Origin: an uncultured Christensenellaceae bacterium
GTDB taxonomy: Bacteria; Bacillota; Clostridia; Christensenellales; CAG-314
DNA length: 64,000 bases
Direction: 5' to 3'
Assembly (NCBI GenBank): GCA_910587795.1
Contig: CAJUNH010000002.1
Location: 62,001 to 126,000 of the forward strand
Part shown: positions 17,131 through 25,479 of the stretch, one piece after another
Layout of the letters: each line of letters starts with the position of its first letter
Numbering within the stretch: position 1 is the stretch's first letter
Made by a program: the position numbers and the translations under genes
The notes under the pieces: model-generated
The model's database searches: none
The model's input: the letters and a program-made list of their open reading frames with translations, nothing else
Told to the model about the DNA's origin: nothing

Positions 17131-20037
17131 CTAAGCAACCGCTTCGTCCGCAGTAAGCACGGTTGTACCGTAATCGCTAAACGTTGCGCTGACAGACATT
17201 TCGTCTGCATACAAAGTTACCTTTGTTACTTTTCCGTCCTCTACCGTAACGGAAACTCCTTTAAAACCGCCGAACTCTATTTGTGTGGATTCCTTATACA
17301 AATCTGCAAAATTATAGTAGTATTGTGCAAATTCCAAAATCTGTTCGTTGGTCAGTTTCCAACTATAACTGCCGTTTAAAGTATTGTATTTTGCGCTAGA
17401 CACGTCCAGTTTTGTAAAATCGAACGTAAGCACAAGCTGTTCAAACGCCTGAGTCAAATTTTCCGTTTCCTGTCCTAATTTTTTAAACCAAGCGCCGTCT
17501 TTAAATATATAGTCGGTTTGCACGTATTGATATTGGTTTTCCAAATGTTCCAATGCCGCAGCTCCGTCGCCGTCAAACTTAAAGATAGATTCGCTTACCG
17601 ATTCCGTAATAGTAACGTTAGCAAAGTTTTCCGATTTAAGCGCGTTGTTAAGTTCCGTAGTTTGGTCTGCGGTTAAGTTTTCCAACTGTTCGTCCACTGG
17701 CAGCGTTACCGCAGCGGTATCGAAATCCTTATACGTCAGCGTGCATTGCTTGTAAACCTCTTTGTCTTTTGCTGTTGTTCCGTGTAAAACAAAGTATATT
17801 TCGGTAACGTTATTGTCTGCGTCCAAAGTTACTACACAGGTTTGCAGAGTTACGTTTAAAAAGTCGCTGCCTTCCAAAGACATTATTTGATTGATAAGCG
17901 CGTAAGCTTCGGCAAGTTTATCCGCTTTGACAATGTATTTATCGCCGAGTTTGCCGAACAAGTCCGCCTTTAATGCGATTGAAGCAACGGATATATAATT
18001 ACCGTTTTGCCAACTTATATAATCAACGTCCGTAGCTGTGCCGTAGATATAGTCCGTACCGACCATTTGATACGTTGCCAGCGAGCCTTGAAGCTGCTTT
18101 ATGTAATACTCCGCCGACTCGTAAATCCATTCTTCTTCTACAGTTTCGCCGGTAACAGGATCTTTACCGCTTAAAATTGCCCACTCCTTATAGTTGTGAT
18201 ATCCCTTTTGAGAGGTACTGTCGAACACGCCGAAGTAAGTATTTATAAAGTAAGCCGCACCGCTGTCGATGTTGTAACCGTAGCTTATTTTGTCATAAGT
18301 TTTTGCCAACGCCGACGTTAAATTCGCCGTTTCGTCCGCCGTTAAGTCGGTTGCCTGCGAAGGATCGGGAAAATCGGGTTTTTCCGCCGGAGCAACGTAT
18401 TTTTCCGCTTCGGGGATTTCCACCGCGGTATTATTAAAGTCCTCCCAATTATAGGTTACGATAACTCTAAAATCGCCTTGATCGTCCGTATCCGTATATG
18501 TAATTTTTAGCTCGGTGATGTTTGTTCCGTCGGTTTTAATTATAACGCTTTCGGGAGAAGCGGTTTGTAAATCCAAAAATTCTCCAGCGACGGTGTTAAG
18601 ATAGCGATTGCTGGCTTTGTAGGTGTTTTCGCCTGCTTTTTCAAACATACCGTAAGTTAAAGCGCTTGATACGTCCGCCATTGTAAACATATATGGAGCT
18701 ATATCGTCCTTTATGGCTTGATCGAAATCCGTAATTTGATAGTACCATTTGCTGTTTTCAGTGTTTTGGTACACTATACGTATGGTCTGTGCAGCCGCGT
18801 CTACATCCAGATAGTAATTTTCGTCTACGTCCGGTTCGCTTAGCGACGGAATATGATACGCGTGACGTACAAAGTAACTTGAACCCTGAACGGACTCCTC
18901 TTGCAATATCCAAGCTCCGTCTTCGGGGACTTCGTACTTATATGTAAATTTAAGCGAAGCGTATTGCTTTTTAAACATTGCTTCCAGCGCTTTGCCTTCC
19001 GTCTCGTTAAGATTAGGTGAATTTACGTATGTTACGGTTGCCTCGCATGTATAATCGCGCGATTGATATTTAAAAGTAAGCTTATATTTACATTCGCCCT
19101 CGGCAGAAGGGTTTCCGCTTATAAGCTCCGCCGTAATTTGCGGATTAGACACCGTACTGCCGTTTACAATGGGGATTGCTTTTGCCGCCCAGTCGATATC
19201 CTGACCGATATAAGCCGTAAACGGGTCGCAGCCGAACAAAACCTTTGATTCCTCTACATATTGAACTTTTACGGACTGTGTATATTCCGTACCTTCGTAC
19301 TTAAAGGTAAGTACGTACTCCGCCACGCCCGATACGGATTCGCTGCCGACATCCAGTTTCGCAGTAATCTGCGGGTTAGATACGGGAACGCCGTTTACCG
19401 TAACCGTCACGTTAGCCGCCCAGTCGGGAGTTGTTCCCAACTGCACCGTTAAAACGGGACAGGATATTACTACTGCGGGATTGCTTGCAGAGGAAGTGTA
19501 AGTTACGGCGATATTGCCAGAAGTATACGTTTGTCCGTCTATTTGTACGCTCAGTCTGTACGTACATTGTCCCGCAACGGCAGGGTCTCCGCCGACAAGT
19601 TTAGAGGTAAATTGCAAACCCGACGTTACCGTTCCGTCCACCGTTACCGTTACAAAGTTAGACCAATCTATATTTTGACCGACGTTAACTTGTATCGTCG
19701 CCGCGTCAAACCGTACATCGTGGGTTGCAATGAAAAATTCCACCGAAGCGGTTGTAGTATAAGATTGGTTATTGTAGACGTAAGTTAATATATACGTCGC
19801 TTTGCCCGCTTTAGAAGGATCGCCGCTTTTAAGGTCGGCGGAAATTTCGGGGTTATCCGCTTTGACGTCGTCCACCGTTACCGTTACGTAATCTTTCCAG
19901 TTTACGTCAGCGCCGACAGGCAATTTTATTTCGTCGCAAGTTATCTTTACTTTGTGTATTTCTTCCGTACACGCCGCAAAACACAATGCCGCGCACAGCA
20001 ACATAACCAACAATACGATTATCAGTTTTTTCTTCAT
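17131..20037 (-). CDS. Large lipoprotein with four Ig-like repeats and three tandem C-terminal modules
   Basis: A 968-residue lipoprotein (lipobox CFAAC). Residues 25-345 are four similar domains of about 80 residues with the pattern L..G...DW...VTVTV(N/D)G..VSNPQI(T/S)A.L..G.....G...Y.LTF.Y....Y, resembling bacterial Ig-like domains. Residues 355-968 are three tandem modules of about 200 residues, each opening with LTADxTxxLxxAL or a variant and closing with a strand pattern such as CTLTYKDFDTAAV or SVSATFSDYGTTV. These closing strands resemble the two small lipoproteins in this window. It lies 10 bases after the 86-residue gene and 8 bases before the 1484-residue gene, with an AAAGGAGAGG ribosome binding site. 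Proposed role: a surface scaffold or substrate-binding protein working with the Opp importer. This is inference from the operon. Confidence 0.87.
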   Translation of the reverse strand: MKKKLIIVLLVMLLCAALCFAACTEEIHKVKITCDEIKLPVGADVNWKDYVTVTVDDVKADNPEISADLKSGDPSKAGKATYILTYVYNNQSYTTTASVEFFIATHDVRFDAATIQVNVGQNIDWSNFVTVTVDGTVTSGLQFTSKLVGGDPAVAGQCTYRLSVQIDGQTYTSGNIAVTYTSSASNPAVVISCPVLTVQLGTTPDWAANVTVTVNGVPVSNPQITAKLDVGSESVSGVAEYVLTFKYEGTEYTQSVKVQYVEESKVLFGCDPFTAYIGQDIDWAAKAIPIVNGSTVSNPQITAELISGNPSAEGECKYKLTFKYQSRDYTCEATVTYVNSPNLNETEGKALEAMFKKQYASLKFTYKYEVPEDGAWILQEESVQGSSYFVRHAYHIPSLSEPDVDENYYLDVDAAAQTIRIVYQNTENSKWYYQITDFDQAIKDDIAPYMFTMADVSSALTYGMFEKAGENTYKASNRYLNTVAGEFLDLQTASPESVIIKTDGTNITELKITYTDTDDQGDFRVIVTYNWEDFNNTAVEIPEAEKYVAPAEKPDFPDPSQATDLTADETANLTSALAKTYDKISYGYNIDSGAAYFINTYFGVFDSTSQKGYHNYKEWAILSGKDPVTGETVEEEWIYESAEYYIKQLQGSLATYQMVGTDYIYGTATDVDYISWQNGNYISVASIALKADLFGKLGDKYIVKADKLAEAYALINQIMSLEGSDFLNVTLQTCVVTLDADNNVTEIYFVLHGTTAKDKEVYKQCTLTYKDFDTAAVTLPVDEQLENLTADQTTELNNALKSENFANVTITESVSESIFKFDGDGAAALEHLENQYQYVQTDYIFKDGAWFKKLGQETENLTQAFEQLVLTFDFTKLDVSSAKYNTLNGSYSWKLTNEQILEFAQYYYNFADLYKESTQIEFGGFKGVSVTVEDGKVTKVTLYADEMSVSATFSDYGTTVLTADEAVA

Positions 20038-20047
20038 AACCTCTCCT

Positions 20048-20308
20048 TTACCTCATCAGCAAATACAATATTACGGCGGCTATACCGAAAGCAACAACGA
20101 ATATCAATAAAATAGGCAGATAAACTCTGTACGCCGCGCCTATCATAGCGCGTTTTTCTTTGCGCGTTAGTTTTACGCGTTTTTTGCGTTCCTCGGCGCG
20201 CTGTTCGGCTTGTTCGGGAGTTAACCCTTCCAAACCCGCCATAGAGTATATCGTTTCGCCGTCGTCTTCGCGGTACACTGCTTTAATTTTTTTGTTTTTC
20301 TTTTTCAT
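20048..20308 (-). CDS. Small tail-anchored membrane protein in the Opp operon
   Basis: An 86-residue protein: a charged N-terminal half (KKKNKKIKAVYREDD, TPEQAEQRAEERKKRVKLTRKEKR) and one C-terminal transmembrane helix (about 62-84, PILLIFVVAFGIAAVILYLL). It overlaps the end of oppF by 26 bases in another frame and has no strong ribosome binding site, suggesting translational coupling to oppF. No recognised family. Its position suggests an accessory to the transporter or to export of the lipoproteins that follow. Confidence 0.65.
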   Translation of the reverse strand: MKKKNKKIKAVYREDDGETIYSMAGLEGLTPEQAEQRAEERKKRVKLTRKEKRAMIGAAYRVYLPILLIFVVAFGIAAVILYLLMR

Positions 20309-21320
20309 TATCTACCGTATCAAACTTGTGGCAAGCCACGTAGTGACCTGCGCTTACCTCGAAATACTGCGGAGGCTGTTTTTTGCATTGTTCGGTACAA
20401 TATTTACAGCGTGTGTGAAATTTGCAGCCCTCGGGCGGATTTGCAGGACTGGGAAGTTCGCCCTCCAACGCTTCGGGATTGGACTTTTTATGCGGATTTG
20501 CAATGGGAACGGCGGAAAACAAGGCTTGCGTATACGGGTGAGACGCATGATTGCAAATATCGTCCGTTGTCCCGATTTCCACGATATTACCCAAATACAT
20601 TACCGCTATTGTGTCCGAAATATATTTTACTACGGACAAGTCGTGCGAAATAAACATATAGGACATGTTTTCTTCGCGCTGTAACTTTTTAAGCAGATTT
20701 ATCACCTGCGCCTGAATAGAAACGTCCAAAGCGGAAACAGGCTCGTCGCAGATAACCAACCTGGGCTTAACCGCAAGAGCGCGCGCAATACAAATACGCT
20801 GACGCTGACCGCCGCTGAACTCGTGCGGGTAACGGTCAAAATAATGTTCCTGCAATCCGCAGCGTTTCATAACGCCTATTACGTATTCTCTCACTTCTCC
20901 TTTGGGTACGATATTGTGAGTTCTAACGCCTTCGCTGATTATTTCGCCCACAGTCATACGGGGAGGCAGCGACGAATACGGATCCTGAAAAACATATTGC
21001 AAATGCGTGCGCAGCGGCTGTAAGTCTTTGCGTTTGATAGTTGCCAGTTCGTGCTCGAAACCGTCCTGTTCGACGTAAACAGCCGAACCTTCGGTAATAT
21101 CGTACAAGCGCAATATAGTACGCCCCAAAGTAGTTTTACCGCAACCGGACTCGCCTACGATACCTATCGTTTTGCCGCGTTCCAAATTAAACGTAACGCC
21201 GTCAACTGCGCGCAAATATCCGGCGGGCTTGCCGAACATACTTTTACCGACGGGAAAGTATTGCTTTAAGTTGGAAACTTTTAATATGTAATCCTTGTTT
21301 TGATTGTTTCGTTCGCTCAT
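20283..21320 (-). CDS. oppF: Oligopeptide ABC transporter ATP-binding protein OppF
   Basis: Cytoplasmic ATPase of the oligopeptide importer, 345 residues, normal family length. Motifs are Walker A GESGCGKTT (about 56-64), Q-loop FQDPYSSLPPRMTV, signature FSGGQRQR, Walker B LVICDEPVSALD and the H-loop MFISHDLSV. The C-terminal oligopeptide-transporter extension ends with the typical Cys cluster (CKFHTRCKYCTEQC, then AGHYVACH). It is fifth in the oppABCDF order, 17 bases after oppD. The ribosome binding site is weak. Confidence 0.95.
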   Translation of the reverse strand: MSERNNQNKDYILKVSNLKQYFPVGKSMFGKPAGYLRAVDGVTFNLERGKTIGIVGESGCGKTTLGRTILRLYDITEGSAVYVEQDGFEHELATIKRKDLQPLRTHLQYVFQDPYSSLPPRMTVGEIISEGVRTHNIVPKGEVREYVIGVMKRCGLQEHYFDRYPHEFSGGQRQRICIARALAVKPRLVICDEPVSALDVSIQAQVINLLKKLQREENMSYMFISHDLSVVKYISDTIAVMYLGNIVEIGTTDDICNHASHPYTQALFSAVPIANPHKKSNPEALEGELPSPANPPEGCKFHTRCKYCTEQCKKQPPQYFEVSAGHYVACHKFDTVDNEKEKQKN

Positions 21321-21337
21321 TGTTTTCTCGTAATATA

Positions 21338-22657
21338 TTATTTTTTATACAAATGACAAAATACGCTGTGAGTATCGGTCACTTTTATTTCCTGAGGATA
21401 TTCCCCTTCGCATTTACCGCAGCGGCGGTTGCATCTATCCTTAAACAAACACTCGTTAGGCATATTTATAGGGTTAGGCACGTTGCCGGGTATACTGTAC
21501 AAATCCGCGCCGATATCCGATTCGAACGTGGGCTTTGCCTTTTGTATACCCATTGTGTACGGATGCAACGGGTTATCGAAAATTTCGTAAACCGTACCCT
21601 TTTCCACAATTTTTCCCGCATACATAACCACAACGTAATCCGCCATTTCGGCGACAACGCCCAAATCGTGGGTAATAAGCAGCACCGACGCGTTACATTG
21701 TTTCTGCACGTTTTTTATAAGCTGCAATATCTGGCTTTGAATGGTAACGTCCAACGCCGTAGTCGGTTCGTCGGCAATAATCAGTTTGGGGTTGCCCGTT
21801 AAGGCTATCGCTATCATTACTCTCTGGCGCATACCTCCCGACAGCTGATGAGGATAATAGTCTATTATCGTTTCCGGCATAGGAATACCCACAAGTTTAA
21901 GCATTTTAATTGCTTTTGCGCGGGCTTGCTCCTTAGTTGCCAAAGGATGCAGCAAGTACACCACTTCCTCTATTTGATAGCCGATTGTGAACACGGGGTT
22001 AAGACTGGTCATCGGCTCTTGGAATATCATAGAAATATCCTTACCGCGTACGCGCGCCATATCCTCCGTGGGCATTTTTGCAATGTCGTAGACCGTTTCC
22101 GCCGTCTCGTAAACAAACATACCGTCGTCGTTTACCTCGCGTATCGGCTCGGTTACGGGCTTGCCTTCTTTATTCAAAACGGGATTGCCGTGTTTGTCTA
22201 ATTTAGGCTGTGTAATAATTTCGCCGTTTTCGTTCCGTTTGTACACAGGTATACGTTTGCCGCGGTCGTCCGTTCGGTAATCGTTTGCCGCAAATCGGAT
22301 TTCGCCGTCCACAACCTGACCTTGCGGAGCCTGCACGAGCTGCATAATAGACAAACTCGTAACGCTTTTGCCGCAGCCCGATTCGCCTACTAAGCCCACT
22401 ATGGAATTTTGCGGAATATCAAAACTTATGCCGTTGACGGACTTGACTACGCCGTTATCCGTAAAGAAATAGGTGTGCAGATTTTCCACTTCCAACACGT
22501 TGTCGGGGTTTTTCATCTGCGCGGTAAAGTGTTCCGCCGATACGCGCTTGCGTTTGATTTTTTCCAAACGTTTCATTTCGCGCATATTGCTTTTTAATAT
22601 GGCGCGGCTTTCCTTTATAGTTAAATTGTAAGGATTTTTTGCTTTTTCGTTTTTCAT
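21338..22657 (-). CDS. oppD: Oligopeptide ABC transporter ATP-binding protein OppD with insertion
   Basis: ATPase partner of OppF, 439 residues against about 330-360 usually. Walker A is GESGCGKS (about 91-98), Q-loop [10 protein letters not shown], signature LSGGMRQR (about 272-279), Walker [13 protein letters not shown] (about 292-303). The C-terminus has the family Cys motif ([14 protein letters not shown]). Two oddities account for the extra length: a basic 50-residue N-terminal extension, and a hydrophilic insert of about 70 residues (about 124-193, [19 protein letters not shown] and on) between Walker A and the Q-loop. Both sit on the cytoplasmic ATPase and do not interrupt catalytic motifs. 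The gene starts 6 bases after oppC with an AAGGT site. Confidence 0.93.
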   Translation of the reverse strand: MKNEKAKNPYNLTIKESRAILKSNMREMKRLEKIKRKRVSAEHFTAQMKNPDNVLEVENLHTYFFTDNGVVKSVNGISFDIPQNSIVGLVGESGCGKSVTSLSIMQLVQAPQGQVVDGEIRFAANDYRTDDRGKRIPVYKRNENGEIITQPKLDKHGNPVLNKEGKPVTEPIREVNDDGMFVYETAETVYDIAKMPTEDMARVRGKDISMIFQEPMTSLNPVFTIGYQIEEVVYLLHPLATKEQARAKAIKMLKLVGIPMPETIIDYYPHQLSGGMRQRVMIAIALTGNPKLIIADEPTTALDVTIQSQILQLIKNVQKQCNASVLLITHDLGVVAEMADYVVVMYAGKIVEKGTVYEIFDNPLHPYTMGIQKAKPTFESDIGADLYSIPGNVPNPINMPNECLFKDRCNRRCGKCEGEYPQEIKVTDTHSVFCHLYKK

Positions 22658-22663
22658 CGCGTT

Positions 22664-24052
22664 TTACCTTTTCATTTTGGGGTCCATTGCGTCGCGCAAA
22701 CCGTCACCGACAAAATTGAAGCCCAAAACGGCAATTACAATTAAGATACCTGCGGGAATCCACAGATTTGGATAGTTCTGCATGGTAATGGGATTTGTAG
22801 ATGCGGATATCATAGTACCCCACGCCGCATAAGGGATAGGAACGCCCAAACCCAAATAGCTTAACGTTGACTCGTACAAAATTACGCTGCCAAGTCCTAA
22901 CGTCATGGACACAATAAGCTGAGGCATAATGTTGGGAACAAGGTGCTTAAATATTCTGCGCCAAGTGGGAGTCCCCATAACCTCGCACGCAACGATATAT
23001 TCCTGCTCCCGCAAATACAAAATCTGTCCGCGAACCATACGGGCGATTCCGCTCCAACCGAATACGGTCAAAATTATCATAAGATAATAGATATTGAACT
23101 GAGGGTCTACTTCCCAAGATTCCAGTACGGCGGAAGCGATAAGCAAAATAGGCAATGTGGGTATACAGTTAAGCACATCCACGACGCGCATTATAACCTG
23201 ATCTACCCAACCGCCGAAATAGCCTGCCAGTCCGCCCATCAGTACGCCCAAAAGCGTTTCCAAAATAACGACGACGAATCCCAGCGTCAACGACACCCTG
23301 CCGCCGTACATCAAGCGGATAAATACGTCCATACCCTTTTCGTCGGTGCCCAGCCAGTGGTTTCCGTCGGGAGAAGCATATTGGTTAAAATCTACAAGTC
23401 TGTCGTTATACTGATAAACGCTGTGCTTTTCTCCTTTAGCGTCGATGTACTCCACCCACTCGCCCGCTCTGCGCCAAGTGGGAGAATAATCGGGGTCGAT
23501 TTCGCCCCATTGATAGCCGCCCCACTTCATAAAAACGGGACCTAAGAAAGCAAATAAAAACAGTACTATTAACATTACCAAGCCCACAAGCGACAGCCGC
23601 GAACGGAAAAATCTGCGCGCAACCATAAGCGCGGGAGATAATTGTTTGTAGTGTACTTGCTGCTCTACATTGTCGTCGGTAATTTTCTCGGTGACGGTAA
23701 ATTCTTCTGCCGTTACAGTTTCCAACGTCGGTTCGGCTATTGCCGCAGACTTTGCTTCTTCCGTTTTTTGTTTTTTAATTCCGTGAGTATCTTTTATATT
23801 AGCCTCGTCATTTTTAACAGCAGACATTGTTTTGGTGGATTTTTTATCCGTTGTTCCTCCGGATTTTTTTGCTACCGTTTTAACCGCCGTAGCGCCGGTT
23901 TTTTTAGCCGACGCTGTTGCGGTTGTGCCCGTCGTTTTTTTAGACGTTGTTTTGGATGTCTTTGCCGTTTGCTGTTTTTCCGCAGCTTTTACATCCGCAG
24001 ACGTTGTTGCGGTAGTTTCGGTAATATTTTCTATATTTTCTTTTTTACTCAT
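22664..24052 (-). CDS. oppC: Oligopeptide ABC transporter permease OppC with long basic N-terminal tail
   Basis: Membrane permease, 462 residues against about 300 usually. The first 135 or so residues are a low-complexity Lys/Thr/Ala/Ser tail (repeats like KTTGTTATASAKKTGATAVK), predicted cytoplasmic and disordered. After the first membrane segment (about 153-175) an extracytoplasmic stretch of about 60 residues is longer than usual and leads into the conserved HWLGTDEKGMDVFIRLMYG. The remaining membrane segments follow, with the EAA loop EYIVACEVMGTPTWRRIFKHLVPN and the family C-terminus GFNFVGDGLRDAMDPKMKR. It starts 10 bases after oppB. Confidence 0.93.
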   Translation of the reverse strand: MSKKENIENITETTATTSADVKAAEKQQTAKTSKTTSKKTTGTTATASAKKTGATAVKTVAKKSGGTTDKKSTKTMSAVKNDEANIKDTHGIKKQKTEEAKSAAIAEPTLETVTAEEFTVTEKITDDNVEQQVHYKQLSPALMVARRFFRSRLSLVGLVMLIVLFLFAFLGPVFMKWGGYQWGEIDPDYSPTWRRAGEWVEYIDAKGEKHSVYQYNDRLVDFNQYASPDGNHWLGTDEKGMDVFIRLMYGGRVSLTLGFVVVILETLLGVLMGGLAGYFGGWVDQVIMRVVDVLNCIPTLPILLIASAVLESWEVDPQFNIYYLMIILTVFGWSGIARMVRGQILYLREQEYIVACEVMGTPTWRRIFKHLVPNIMPQLIVSMTLGLGSVILYESTLSYLGLGVPIPYAAWGTMISASTNPITMQNYPNLWIPAGILIVIAVLGFNFVGDGLRDAMDPKMKR

Positions 24053-24062
24053 AATATCACCG

Positions 24063-25460
24063 TCACTTTGTCAGTTTTACGCGCGGGTCTACCACGGCGT
24101 ACATAATATCGCTAAGCAACGTTCCTATTACCGTAAGAATAGCAAGGAACATATTGTAACCCATAATAAACGGTATATCTCCGTTACGCAGCGCTTTGTA
24201 AGCAAGCCGCCCTATACCGTCGATACTGAAAACTTCCTCTGTAATCATCGCTCCGCCGAACAAGCTGGGCAAGATACCTGCCATTAACGTCATTAGCGGA
24301 ATCATAGTATTGCGGAACGCGTGCACGTATACTACGCGCTTTTCGGACAAGCCTTTTGCGCGGGCTGTACGGATATAGTCGGAGTTTAAAACTTCCAGCA
24401 TATTCGTACGCGTATAACGCATCATACCGCCTATGGACAGCACTACAAGCACCGTCATAGGCAGTACCAAGTGCCACAGCATATCGGGCAGGTTTTGCCA
24501 TACGTTTACCGCGCTGCTGCCGCCGCTTACAAGTCCCGAAGCGGGGAACCAGCCCAAAGTTGTAGCAAACAGTTTTATAAGCAATGCCGCAAAGAAGAAA
24601 GACGGCAGAGATATACCCATAAGCGTGACAACCGTAACTATATAGTCCGCTGCGGAATACTGGTGCGTTGCGCTTACAATACCCAAAGGAATTGCGATTG
24701 CAAATTCCAAAATCATTGCAACAAAGGATAGTGCAAAGGATATCCACATATTTTCCGCAATAACCTGCGTTACGGGCAGCTGATGGTCGAACGATTCGCC
24801 CAAATCGAATTTCAAGGCGTTACCCAACCACTTAAAATAACCGCCCAGCACTGCGCCCAGTTTATCGCCGAAGTTGGAATTACGGTACGATACGGCGCAG
24901 AATTCGCCGTTTGTAATAATATCGAAATCCAAAGTAAGGTTGTAAACGCCGTTTTCGTCGCGCTCGTTTATAACAAAGTATCCGCTTTTTAAAACCGTTT
25001 TCTTTTCTTCGTTTTTGCCTGTTTCCTCATCTTTTACCGTTTCGCGCAAACTGATTTCGTACTCGCCGCTTTCTTTAAGAATCATCATATACGTTATTCC
25101 GTTTATAGTAGCGTCGAACTCGTTAATTTGTTTTACGTACCATTCCTCGACAGACAGCAATTCGTTTTGAGCGTCCTCGTAATCGCGGTCGGAGGAGTTA
25201 CCCACAAAAGTAACTTCCCCTCGCACGCCCGGCACGTCGCTTACTTTAACGTCCACATATGATTCCGGCATAAACAAACCGTATTTTTGACGGAATTCAT
25301 TTAACTTTGCGCGCGTCATTGTACCCTGCTGCAACTGAGAATGAAATTTTGTTTCCAAGTAGTCGGTAGGCATCAAACGCACCAAAGTATAAATAATTAT
25401 CGATACGCCCAGCAAGATGACTATTGCAAGACCTATTCTTTTGAGAATATATTTAACCAT
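24063..25460 (-). CDS. oppB: Oligopeptide ABC transporter permease OppB with extracellular insertion
   Basis: Membrane permease partner of OppC, 465 residues against about 305 usually. Membrane segment 1 (about 8-28) is followed by the conserved RLMPTDYL and RQKYGL region. A hydrophilic insert of about 140 residues (about 63-205) comes before WLGNALKFDLGES, where the normal sequence resumes. This places an extra domain on the outside, facing OppA. The EAA loop YIRTARAKGLSEKRVVYVHA and the C-terminal DPRVKLTK are typical. It starts 19 bases after oppA. Confidence 0.93.
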   Translation of the reverse strand: MVKYILKRIGLAIVILLGVSIIIYTLVRLMPTDYLETKFHSQLQQGTMTRAKLNEFRQKYGLFMPESYVDVKVSDVPGVRGEVTFVGNSSDRDYEDAQNELLSVEEWYVKQINEFDATINGITYMMILKESGEYEISLRETVKDEETGKNEEKKTVLKSGYFVINERDENGVYNLTLDFDIITNGEFCAVSYRNSNFGDKLGAVLGGYFKWLGNALKFDLGESFDHQLPVTQVIAENMWISFALSFVAMILEFAIAIPLGIVSATHQYSAADYIVTVVTLMGISLPSFFFAALLIKLFATTLGWFPASGLVSGGSSAVNVWQNLPDMLWHLVLPMTVLVVLSIGGMMRYTRTNMLEVLNSDYIRTARAKGLSEKRVVYVHAFRNTMIPLMTLMAGILPSLFGGAMITEEVFSIDGIGRLAYKALRNGDIPFIMGYNMFLAILTVIGTLLSDIMYAVVDPRVKLTK

Positions 25461-25479
25461 TTAATTTTCCTATAAGTGT

